From assembly GCA_028706295.1 (NCBI GenBank), contig JAQWBQ010000034.1, forward strand, positions 1 through 35,247: a stretch of 35,247 nt of DNA, written 5' to 3'. The translations under genes and the position numbers were made by a program. The notes under the pieces are model-generated. The model was not told where the DNA came from, made no database searches, and was given only the letters and a program-made list of their open reading frames with translations. Positions 16,614-24,621 of the stretch are shown piece by piece (the stretch's first letter is position 1; each line of letters opens with the position of its first letter). The stretch comes from Bacteroidales bacterium (GTDB taxonomy: Bacteria > Bacteroidota > Bacteroidia > Bacteroidales > FEN-979).

Positions 16614-17876
16614 ATGAAAATCAGATTATATTTTATGTTCCGAATGATCGTTTTCCTGTTAACTGCCCTCCTGCTGTATCCCGAAAATGGTCGCTGCCAG
16701 AGTGGTGATCTGGACTATTACATAAAAAAGGGGATAACCAGCAGTCCGGTAATTAAAGATTTGACAAACCAGATTCAGGTGAACAAGTGCGACAGCCTGG
16801 TGGCCAGGGCAGGGTATCTGCCGCAGGTCAGCTTCAATGCCATGCTGATGTATGCTCCGGTCGTCAACGGCTGGGGTTACAGCGAGGTGATCACCAACGG
16901 GCAGCAACTGCTGGGTACAATGAATGTGAACCAGCAATTTCTGAACAAAAAAACACGGGAAGCCAATCTCAGGAAATTCGGCATTCAGGGCATGAACCTG
17001 GACAATACCAGGCACATAAGTATAAATGAGTTGAAAAGTGCCATAACGGCGCAGTATCTTGCCGCTTTTTCGGCATTTTCGCAAAAGAACTACCACATAC
17101 AGATTCTTCAATCCCTGAAGGAGGAAGAAGAGATCATGGGTCACTTTGTTGAGGCCGGGACATACAGGCAAACCGACCTGCTTACTCTGAAAGTGGAGAT
17201 CATGAACATGGAGCGGAGCATCAAGGATCTGGATATTCAGTACAGGAAGGAATTTTCCAATCTGAGAATCATTTGCGGAATCACGGATACCACGCGCTAC
17301 CCGCTTAGCTTGCCTTCGATTAGCGAAATACCTTCCATTTCCGGTGAAAAATCACCACTGCTGCGAAAGTTTTATTATGATAGTCTGCGGATTCAGAATG
17401 AGAGAGAAATGGTCGATTCACGATACAAGCCAACCGTGAATTGGTTCAGTGACGGGGGTATTGTGAACAATCTCCCTTCGGATATATATAAGAATTTTGG
17501 CATTAGTTTCGGACTTACCATGGGTTTACCCATATACGATGGGAACCAGAGAAAACAGCTTTATGCAAAAATCAAAACCGAGGAAGACAGCAGAAAAAAC
17601 TACAGGGACTATAGCAGGTTTGTTTATGAATCGCAGTTGAAACAGATGGCCGGTGAATTAAATCAGGTCAGAGCCTCTGCTGCGGAAACTCAAAAGCAAG
17701 TGGAGACTATTGAAGAACTGATAAGGCAGGACAAGGTTTTGCTGAATGTTGGTTCTCTGGGCATCAATGATTATATACTTGCATTGAAAAGCATGATAGA
17801 AGCCCGACACAACAGCATATTATACCAAATCCGAGCGCAATACCTTATAAACGAAATCAATTTCCTGAAACAATGA
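16614..17876 (+). CDS. TolC-family outer membrane efflux channel
   Basis: The start chosen is ATG 16614 (420 residues). A longer frame opens at a TTG at 16533, but that lies at the predicted transcription start, and the signal peptide (MIVFLLTALLLYPENGRCQ) follows the ATG directly. The rest is the two-fold repeated helical/beta pattern of TolC-like channels, with long helices rich in Glu, Gln and Lys, such as the segment around QILQSLKEEEEIMGHFVEAG. It would form the outer membrane exit duct for the RND pump encoded two genes downstream. The stop overlaps the next start (ATGA). Confidence 0.85.
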   Translation: MKIRLYFMFRMIVFLLTALLLYPENGRCQSGDLDYYIKKGITSSPVIKDLTNQIQVNKCDSLVARAGYLPQVSFNAMLMYAPVVNGWGYSEVITNGQQLLGTMNVNQQFLNKKTREANLRKFGIQGMNLDNTRHISINELKSAITAQYLAAFSAFSQKNYHIQILQSLKEEEEIMGHFVEAGTYRQTDLLTLKVEIMNMERSIKDLDIQYRKEFSNLRIICGITDTTRYPLSLPSISEIPSISGEKSPLLRKFYYDSLRIQNEREMVDSRYKPTVNWFSDGGIVNNLPSDIYKNFGISFGLTMGLPIYDGNQRKQLYAKIKTEEDSRKNYRDYSRFVYESQLKQMAGELNQVRASAAETQKQVETIEELIRQDKVLLNVGSLGINDYILALKSMIEARHNSILYQIRAQYLINEINFLKQ

Positions 17877-18790
17877 ACAATTTCATAGTAAGAACACCAT
17901 TATATCTCGGATTACTCGCATTTTTACTTACATCCTGTGTAAGTCATCGCGAAAATTCAGACCAGGAGGTCAGGCCTGTCACTCCGGTAACCGTTTGCGG
18001 AATCCGTACCGGAAGCATGGCTGAATATTCAGAACTTACTGCGATTTCTTCATTTCTGGTAAAATCAGCACTGAAATCACCTGTCTCCGGTTACGTGGAA
18101 AAATGTGCATTGGCTCCCGGAGACAAGATCACCAAAGGAGCGTTGCTATTTATGCTCAGGACCAAAGAAGGTACGGCACTTAAGTCCGACAGCCTGAATA
18201 ATGGAATCATTACCGGGCTTGTCCGGGTCAAAGCTACTGTTGATGGAGTGATTGCCTCCCTTGATCATCCTGCCGGGGATTATGTTCAGGAAGGCGATGT
18301 TCTTTGCACCTCGGTTCTCCCTGAAAGTCTGGTATTCCTTCTTGAACTTCCATTTGAACTTAAATCCTTTGTGAAGGATGGCAGTTCGGTACAACTGATT
18401 TTGCCTGACAAAGAAAGTCTTGAAGCAAAAGTACGGGAGGTGTTGCCTTCTATGAGCCAGAATTCGCAAACTCAAAGAGTGATCCTGCAACCAAAGGGGA
18501 CACCGAATCTTCCCGAAAATCTGATTGCCAGGGTGAAAATCGCAAAATCAATCAGACTCTCGGCGGTCATTCTTCCGAAAGCGTGCATCCTCAGTGATGA
18601 GATCATGAAAGAATTCTGGGTCATGAAACTGCTCAACGACACACTGGCTGTCAAAGTCCCCGTCACCTTAGGGATCATGAATGCCGACTCGTCCCAGATT
18701 CTATCGCCGGTGTTTTCACCATCGGATCGCTTTCTCAGCAGCGGAAACTATGGAATAGGAGATACAGCCGTTGTAAGGATCATTAAGTAA
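17873..18790 (+). CDS. RND efflux adaptor lipoprotein without a long hairpin
   Basis: This 305-residue membrane fusion protein has a lipoprotein signal with lipobox LTSC (Cys22). The two half-motifs of the lipoyl (barrel-sandwich) domain are clear: SPVSGYVEKCALAPGDKITKG and ATVDGVIASLDHPAGDYVQEGD. In ordinary adaptors these are separated by a helical hairpin of 60 or more residues; here only about 25 residues lie between them. A beta-barrel and membrane-proximal part follow (FELKSFVKDGSSVQLIL, RVKIAKSIRLSAVILPKACIL). It joins the inner membrane pump (18803) to the channel (16614), with which it overlaps by 4 nt. Confidence 0.82.
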   Translation: MNNFIVRTPLYLGLLAFLLTSCVSHRENSDQEVRPVTPVTVCGIRTGSMAEYSELTAISSFLVKSALKSPVSGYVEKCALAPGDKITKGALLFMLRTKEGTALKSDSLNNGIITGLVRVKATVDGVIASLDHPAGDYVQEGDVLCTSVLPESLVFLLELPFELKSFVKDGSSVQLILPDKESLEAKVREVLPSMSQNSQTQRVILQPKGTPNLPENLIARVKIAKSIRLSAVILPKACILSDEIMKEFWVMKLLNDTLAVKVPVTLGIMNADSSQILSPVFSPSDRFLSSGNYGIGDTAVVRIIK

Positions 18791-18802
18791 TTCAACATTG
18801 CC

Positions 18803-21800
18803 ATGCCGAAAAAGGATTATTACAGCCGTTATTCAAAACCGATTCTTTTTGTTCTTCTTGTACTGCTTCTCCTCGGTGGCTTTTCATACCGGCACATGGA
18901 AACATTGTTGTTCCCCGATGTGGTCTTTCCCAAAATCAGGATCATTGCTGACAACGGTGAACAGCCCGTTGACAAGATGCTGATTACCGTGACCCGTCCG
19001 TTGGAGATTGCGGTGAAACGGGTTAATGGAATCGAAACCGTAAGAAGTTCCACAAACCGTGGCACATGCAATATCGAAGCCTGGTTCAACTGGAAGGTTG
19101 ATATTAATGTTGCCCGGATGCAGCTTGAGGCCAGAATCAATGAGATCAAGAACACGCTGCCGGCAGGTGTGAACCTCGTAATCGAGACGATGAGCCAGAA
19201 CATCTATCCGGTAATCGGCTATACCCTGGAAAGCAAGACGTACGGACAGGTTGAACTCAGGAACACCGCCATGTACTTTATAAGACCTCGTTTTTCAGAA
19301 GTTCCCGGAATTTCGAATGTGTTTGTCAGGGGAGGAAAAACAAAGGAGTTCGTAGTAAAACCCGATCCGGGGAAGATGATGGAGCTTGGGATTACACCAA
19401 AGGATCTTATCGATGTTCTGAACAATACGAACTTCATTGAGTCGACCGGATTGCTTTCCGATTATCGCAGACTGTATCTCACACTCACCGATTCGAGAAT
19501 CCATACGCTGGATGAACTGAAAAACCTGGTGATCCGGAACGACGGCCGCAGAATTATTCGTTTAGGCGATTTAGCGACCGTTAATTTTGATGAGCAGCAG
19601 GAGTTTATCCGGATCAATGCCAACGGACATGATGCCGTGGTAATCGACATCGTTAAACAAAAAGGCGCCAACCTGATAGATTTCAACGATCAGGTCCAGC
19701 AGAAAGCAGCCGAGATCCGGAAACAGATTCCCCCCGGCATGGAGCTGAAGACCTATTACGACCAGAGCACTTTTGTCTCCGAATCCATTGGGAGTGTGCT
19801 CCATGCAATTTATGAAGGATTGATACTGGCTCTTGTCGTGGTGATCCTTTTTCTGCGATCTTTCAGAGCCAGTCTGAATGTGATCATCATTATACCGGTG
19901 ACACTGGCCCTGACCCTGACGGTGTTGTACCTGTGGGGCATTACGCTGAATGTCATGTCTCTCGGAGCTATCGCCGCCTCCATCGGGTTGATCATTGACG
20001 ATGCCATCGTTGTGATTGAACAGATACACAGAGTTCACGAGGAGAATCCAGGTAAAGACCTGAAAAGTGTGGTAAGTGAGACAATCAGAATGCTTTTCCC
20101 GGCCATGGTTGGCTCTTCGCTCAGTACGATTGTGATTTTCCTTCCTTTCGTAATGATGAGCGGTGTGGCAGGCAGTTTCTTCAGGGAGCTGACCACAACA
20201 ATGGAGATCACACTGATCTGTAGCTTTTTTACCACATGGCTGGGGTTGCCGGCGCTTCACCTTGCCCTCGGGTACCGGCCAGGTAATAACGCTCGGAACA
20301 AAGCTCATCCGCATGAAACCAAGCTCGGGTGGCTGATCTGGTTTTTCGATAAACCACTATATGCCCTGGCGTTTACTGCAATACTTGGAATACTCGCAAT
20401 AGTAATGATTCCCCGCCTACATTCCGGTTTTCTGCCCATCCTCGATGAAGGGACGATCGTTTTTGACTACCTCACCCCGCCCGGAACCGCACTTCCTGCG
20501 TCGGATGCCATTCTGAAACGGTTAGATACGATAATTCTGCATCACCCAGATGTTGCCACGTATATGAGGCGCACCGGAACCAATATGAGCTCAAGTATAA
20601 GCCTTGCATCGGGAGTGATCCCGCCAAATGAAGGGGATTATCTTATCCAGCTAAAGCCCGGACTGAAGAAGAAGACAGAAGATGTAATTGCAGTACTACG
20701 CGCTAAAGTTGCAAAACAGGAACCTTCCCTGACCATTGAATTCGGTCAGCGTATTGCCGACCTGTTGGGTGATCTTATTGGCAGACCTGAGCCGATTGAG
20801 ATTAAAATTTTCGGAGACGACCGGGTGGTTTTGGAATCCCTGGCTCTGAAAGCTCAGTCATTGCTCGAAAGTGTCAATGGAGTGGCCGATGTAAAAAATG
20901 GTATTGTGATTGAAGGTCCTGTGATCAGCATCATTCCGGATGAATCAAAACTTGCCTTGTTCAACCTGACTCCAGCCGACCTTCAGCAGCAACTAAAGGC
21001 CAATAACGAGGGCGTGAAGGTTGGAGAGGTACAATCCGGAGAACAGATGCTCCGGATTCTTTTACGGTTTACCGATTTCAAGGAGAATTACCTTGACAGA
21101 ATCCGGAAACAACTTATATTTTCTCCGGGGAGCGCTTTCAGACCTCTGGACTACTTTGCGACGGTGAATGTTTCGAAAGGGACTCCCGATATAACCAGAG
21201 AGGACCTCAAATCAAATATTGTGGTTACAGCAAGGCTTGAAAAAAAGGATTTGGGAAGCGCAATCCGTGAGATTAAAAGCACCTTTGCACAGAATTTATT
21301 CCTGCCACAAGGGTACTATATTGTTTATGGAGGTAGTTACGCCGAACAGCAATCCTCTTTCGCCGAGCTCTCACTGATCCTTATTGTAGCCATACTATTG
21401 GTTTTCACTGTTCTTCTGTTTCTATTCCGCGATCTCAGGGTACCCTTGCTGGTAATCTTTATATCAGTACTCGGTACGGCTGGGTGCATCATTGCGCTAT
21501 ATATCACGGGAATTCAACTGAATGTGGGAAGTTACACAGGTATTATCATGATTGTCGGGATTATTGCCGAAAATGCCATATTTACCGTGAACCAGTTCAG
21601 GATTACCATGAAATCTACTTCAGGAGATGTAGATGCTTCGATCCGTTATGCAATCTCGCTCAGGATCAGACCCAAGCTGATGACGGCAATCGGTGCAATT
21701 CTTGCGCTTACGCCTTTGGCAATGGGAATCGGAGTCGGGGCACAGATGCAGCAACCCCTTGCAGTAGCAGTAATTGGAGGATTCCTCGCCGCGATGCCCT

Positions 21801-21865
21801 TGTTACTATTCGTATTCCCTTCTCTGTTAAGAATGTTCTATTTTCACCGTTCCGGTCATAAATAA
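18803..21865 (+). CDS. RND efflux pump, AcrB/HAE1-like
   Basis: This 1020-residue inner membrane transporter shows the RND plan: one membrane helix, a large periplasmic loop (about 30-330), a group of membrane helices, a second large loop (about 555-850) and a final group. Proton-relay acids sit in GLIIDDAIVVIEQ near residue 398, typical of the drug and lipid (HAE1-like) branch rather than the metal branch. Lipid, bile-acid-like, antimicrobial or metabolite export are all possible. It begins 12 nt after the adaptor gene and completes a TolC-adaptor-pump operon controlled by the neighbouring two-component system. Confidence 0.93.
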   Translation: MPKKDYYSRYSKPILFVLLVLLLLGGFSYRHMETLLFPDVVFPKIRIIADNGEQPVDKMLITVTRPLEIAVKRVNGIETVRSSTNRGTCNIEAWFNWKVDINVARMQLEARINEIKNTLPAGVNLVIETMSQNIYPVIGYTLESKTYGQVELRNTAMYFIRPRFSEVPGISNVFVRGGKTKEFVVKPDPGKMMELGITPKDLIDVLNNTNFIESTGLLSDYRRLYLTLTDSRIHTLDELKNLVIRNDGRRIIRLGDLATVNFDEQQEFIRINANGHDAVVIDIVKQKGANLIDFNDQVQQKAAEIRKQIPPGMELKTYYDQSTFVSESIGSVLHAIYEGLILALVVVILFLRSFRASLNVIIIIPVTLALTLTVLYLWGITLNVMSLGAIAASIGLIIDDAIVVIEQIHRVHEENPGKDLKSVVSETIRMLFPAMVGSSLSTIVIFLPFVMMSGVAGSFFRELTTTMEITLICSFFTTWLGLPALHLALGYRPGNNARNKAHPHETKLGWLIWFFDKPLYALAFTAILGILAIVMIPRLHSGFLPILDEGTIVFDYLTPPGTALPASDAILKRLDTIILHHPDVATYMRRTGTNMSSSISLASGVIPPNEGDYLIQLKPGLKKKTEDVIAVLRAKVAKQEPSLTIEFGQRIADLLGDLIGRPEPIEIKIFGDDRVVLESLALKAQSLLESVNGVADVKNGIVIEGPVISIIPDESKLALFNLTPADLQQQLKANNEGVKVGEVQSGEQMLRILLRFTDFKENYLDRIRKQLIFSPGSAFRPLDYFATVNVSKGTPDITREDLKSNIVVTARLEKKDLGSAIREIKSTFAQNLFLPQGYYIVYGGSYAEQQSSFAELSLILIVAILLVFTVLLFLFRDLRVPLLVIFISVLGTAGCIIALYITGIQLNVGSYTGIIMIVGIIAENAIFTVNQFRITMKSTSGDVDASIRYAISLRIRPKLMTAIGAILALTPLAMGIGVGAQMQQPLAVAVIGGFLAAMPLLLFVFPSLLRMFYFHRSGHK

Positions 21866-21927
21866 AATCCCTTGAGGGGGCCTGTAATGTAAAATAACAA
21901 AAGGATTATCCCGATCTGTGACTTTAG

Positions 21928-21956
21928 TTTTCCTTGAGAATTGCCTGATACTTTTG
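21928..21956 (+). promoter_or_regulatory. Likely promoter of the PepSY-like gene
   Basis: TACTTTTG at 21949-21956 is a perfect -7 box, with TTTT at 21928-21931 as a weak -33 box. The ATG at 22006 lies about 45 nt past the expected start of transcription. Confidence 0.5.
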
Positions 21957-22005
21957 AGTAGAATTTCAATTAATCAATTTTCACAATTTTAATTAAAAGA
22001 GACCT

Positions 22006-22425
22006 ATGACAAAGATCATTTCGATGCTGAGCATTCTGCTTATCGCCGGTTGCTCCTTTGCAGGTAATCCTCCTGCAGCGGTGAAAAATGCTTTTGAAAA
22101 AAAATTCCCAGGTGCAACCTCTGTGAGTTGGGGAAAAGAAAATGCCCAGGAATGGGAGGCGGAATTTACTCTGAACGGGAAGAAGATATCGGCTAACTTC
22201 CAGGTTGACGGAACCTGGGTAGAAACTGAGGAGCCCATCAATAAGGAAGAACTTCCCAAAGCCGTTTTAAGCGTCATTGAAAAGCAGTATCCCGGTTGGG
22301 CTATCATGGAAACCGATAAAACGGAAACCGCGAAGAACGGGACCATTTATGAAGCCGATCTCAAGAACGGCGCTAAAAAACTGTCCCTTGCATTCAAAGA
22401 AGACGGAACCACGGTAAAAGAATGA
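22006..22425 (+). CDS. PepSY-like (DUF2874) exported protein
   Basis: This 139-residue protein has a signal peptide (MTKIISMLSILLIAGCSFAG; the Cys at 16 could be a lipid site). Two copies of a PepSY-like beta/alpha unit follow, one from PPAAVKNAFEKKFPGATSVSWGKE and a second from LPKAVLSVIEKQYPGWAIMETDKTE. This duplicated form is common in Bacteroidota and resembles beta-lactamase inhibitor protein folds. It is a periplasmic protein of unknown role. It lies after the efflux operon but has its own promoter, so it need not be part of that operon. Confidence 0.85.
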   Translation: MTKIISMLSILLIAGCSFAGNPPAAVKNAFEKKFPGATSVSWGKENAQEWEAEFTLNGKKISANFQVDGTWVETEEPINKEELPKAVLSVIEKQYPGWAIMETDKTETAKNGTIYEADLKNGAKKLSLAFKEDGTTVKE

Positions 22426-22536
22426 TCAGTCTGCGCAGCAGATGTACCCGAAACAATGTGGATGCTAAAGATATTTTTCAGGATTGCCATCCTGTTAACG
22501 ACTTTGGATAAATCCCTGAAATCAAAAAGTTTTAGT

Positions 22537-22544
22537 TAATTTTG
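22537..22544 (+). promoter_or_regulatory. Putative -7 box of the metal efflux operon
   Basis: TAATTTTG at 22537-22544 is a perfect -7 element, 25 nt before the ATG at 22570. A good -33 box at the right distance is not seen. Induction by metal through an activator would be compatible with that, but no operator could be recognised. Confidence 0.45.
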
Positions 22545-22569
22545 CATCTGCTTAATAAGCCGGTTGTCA

Positions 22570-22992
22570 ATGTTCAATCAATTTGTCAGAAACGGATTAC
22601 TGATCTTCACTTACCTGGTTCTGCTGGCCCACTCGGTTATTCCGCACCACCACCACCATCAGGAGATTTGTGTCGACAGCAACCATTGTCAGGAGAACGC
22701 TGTCAGCGGACCTCATAAACCCGTTGAACACAACCACGATCATGACGGTGACGCTTCCGGCGACTGCCAGCTCCGGCAATCCATCCTGCTTCCGCCGGCC
22801 CATGGCAGGAATTATAACGGTTCCATACCATCCCCGGATCACGACATCATCAGCAGCGCGATCCTGATCGATCACCCGACCTGTCCTGTATGCCTGAATG
22901 ACCTGATCATTTCCGTCGGTACGGAAATCTCACCCCATTACGCTTTCCTTCATACTTCCTCTGTCGGTTTACGGGGCCCCCCGGCCGTTTGA
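22570..22992 (+). CDS. His-rich small exported or membrane protein
   Basis: The ATG at 22570 gives 140 residues; an in-frame TTG at 22564 is less likely. An N-terminal hydrophobic segment (about 8-24) is followed by five consecutive His (PHHHHH) and then HNHDHD, with CPVC near the C-terminus and a typical closing RGPP. Similar His/Cys-rich proteins sit at the head of CusBA/CzcCBA-type operons in Bacteroidota and probably bind the metal that the pump exports. I cannot name the family with certainty. The adaptor gene starts 94 nt downstream. Confidence 0.75.
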   Translation: MFNQFVRNGLLIFTYLVLLAHSVIPHHHHHQEICVDSNHCQENAVSGPHKPVEHNHDHDGDASGDCQLRQSILLPPAHGRNYNGSIPSPDHDIISSAILIDHPTCPVCLNDLIISVGTEISPHYAFLHTSSVGLRGPPAV

Positions 22993-23086
22993 TTTTACAA
23001 CCTTTTCAAAGTGACTGATGATCAATCATAATCGATTGGTTGTCTTCGTATGTCATAAAATCAGTAAAAATCAAACATTCCTATTG

Positions 23087-24610
23087 ATGAAAAGAAAGAT
23101 ATTATTTCTTGCCTTGCTGGCTATGGCTGTTTTTGCCTGCAAACAGCATCCTGATGGCGAATCCGGGCACGATCCCGAAGCATCGCATTCCGAACACGCG
23201 TCAGCAAAGTTTCGGTATACCGCGTACAGCGACCATTTCGAAGTGTTTTCCGAAGCCGATGCTTTTGTCGCAGGGGAACCGGCAAATATCCTGGCCCATT
23301 TTTCTTACCTGACCGATTTTAAACCGGTCGAAGATGGTAAGATCACCCTCATCCTTACCATCGAAGGAAAAGAGACGAAGGCAACGCTGAATGCGCCAAC
23401 CCGAAAGGGCATCTACAGTTTCGATCTGAAACCCCTGATTGCAGGCCGCGGTACCATTCGGTTCGAGCTCGTAAGGACCAACGGCACGTTCCGGATGGAG
23501 ATCCCCGATGTTACTGTTTTCTCCAACGACGGGGAGGCGCTTAAAGCGGCTGAAGCAGCGGTGGTCTCCAAGACCAACACCGCTGTCTTTACCAAAGAGC
23601 AGTCGTGGAAAATCGACTTTGCCACTGCATTGCCGCTTGTCGGTCCTTTCGGACCGGTGATCCGGACCACTGCAAGGATCCAGCCGCAACCGGGAAGCGA
23701 AATGGTGGTCACGGCCAAAACGAACGGAATGGTCGTGCTGACCTCGAACTGTTTGCTCGAAGGGAGCAGGGTTTCGGCGGGACAGGTACTGTGTTCCATC
23801 ACGGGCGGTAACCTGGCCAATGAAAACATCTCGGTCAGATATGCTGAGGCGAAAAGCAATTATGAAAAAGCGCTGGCTGATTACGAAAGAATCCGTGAAC
23901 TGGCTAAAGATAAAATCGTTGCCGGAAAGGAATTGCTGGCGGCACAAAACCAATATGAAAATACCCGGGCTGTGTTCGAAAACCTGAAGATTAATTTTAC
24001 TGGCACAGGGCAGACGGTTACCAGTCCGATGAGCGGCTTCATCAGGCAGATAATGGTTAAAAACGGAATGTTTGTCGAAGCGGGTCAACCCATTGCAACA
24101 ATATCGCAAAATAAGTTCCTGGTCATTTCCGCTGATATCCCTTTGCGGTATGCATCGGTACTGGGGGCCATTCAATCGGCCAACATCCGGAATTGTAGCA
24201 ATGACAAGATCTATACACTCGAAGAACTCAATGGAAAGATTTTGTCGGTCGGCCAGATGCCGGGCGCCGATAATTATTTGATTCCGTTGAACCTGCAGAT
24301 CGACAATGCCGGTGATTTTGTCAGCGGAAGTTTTGTCGACCTGTACCTGAAAACAGTCACCGATACCCGTGCATTGGCCGTGCCGAATACCGCGCTGCTC
24401 GAGGAACAGGGTAACTATTTCGTGTGGGTGCAGATCAATCCGGAATTGTACGAAAAGCGTGAAGTCCGGGTAGACGGAACCGACGGGATCTATACCCGGA
24501 TCAGCAACGGGATCACCCCCAACGAACGTATTGTGACCCGGGGAGCCGTCATGGTCAAATTGGCTCAGGCAACAGGCTCCCTCGATGCCCACTCGGGTCA
24601 TGTTCATTAA
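23087..24610 (+). CDS. Metal efflux adaptor (CusB/CzcB-like) lipoprotein
   Basis: This protein has 507 residues from the ATG at 23087; the signal peptide and lipobox (MAVFAC, Cys18) follow this start. An N-terminal extension contains a His-rich stretch (ESGHDPEASHSEHAS) and a beta-rich domain of about 110 residues found in Bacteroidota CusB-like proteins. The adaptor core follows: PGSEMVVTAKTNGMVVL, a helical hairpin (ENISVRYAEAKSNYEKALADYERIRELAKDKIVAGKELLAAQNQYENTR region), then SPMSGFIRQIMVKNGMFVEAGQPIATIS and beta-barrel parts. The C-terminus is DAHSGHVH, a second metal-binding motif. It links the CusA-like pump, 11 nt downstream, to the TolC-like channel. Confidence 0.92.
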   Translation: MKRKILFLALLAMAVFACKQHPDGESGHDPEASHSEHASAKFRYTAYSDHFEVFSEADAFVAGEPANILAHFSYLTDFKPVEDGKITLILTIEGKETKATLNAPTRKGIYSFDLKPLIAGRGTIRFELVRTNGTFRMEIPDVTVFSNDGEALKAAEAAVVSKTNTAVFTKEQSWKIDFATALPLVGPFGPVIRTTARIQPQPGSEMVVTAKTNGMVVLTSNCLLEGSRVSAGQVLCSITGGNLANENISVRYAEAKSNYEKALADYERIRELAKDKIVAGKELLAAQNQYENTRAVFENLKINFTGTGQTVTSPMSGFIRQIMVKNGMFVEAGQPIATISQNKFLVISADIPLRYASVLGAIQSANIRNCSNDKIYTLEELNGKILSVGQMPGADNYLIPLNLQIDNAGDFVSGSFVDLYLKTVTDTRALAVPNTALLEEQGNYFVWVQINPELYEKREVRVDGTDGIYTRISNGITPNERIVTRGAVMVKLAQATGSLDAHSGHVH

Positions 24611-24621
24611 TACCTCCGGCC

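Noticed and set aside
19571-20314. A 247-codon open frame on the - strand inside the RND pump gene
   Set aside because: It is an antisense shadow of a conserved pump; its His/Gln/Asn-rich translation matches no fold.
22456-22539. A 27-codon open frame starting MWMLKIFFRIAIL between the PepSY-like gene and the His-rich gene
   Set aside because: It runs into the predicted -7 box of the next operon, has no promoter or ribosome site of its own, and such short frames are common by chance.
23201-24607. A 468-codon open frame on the - strand opposite the CusB-like adaptor
   Set aside because: It mirrors the codons of a clearly recognised gene, shows no family motif and has an abnormal composition rich in His, Arg and Asp.
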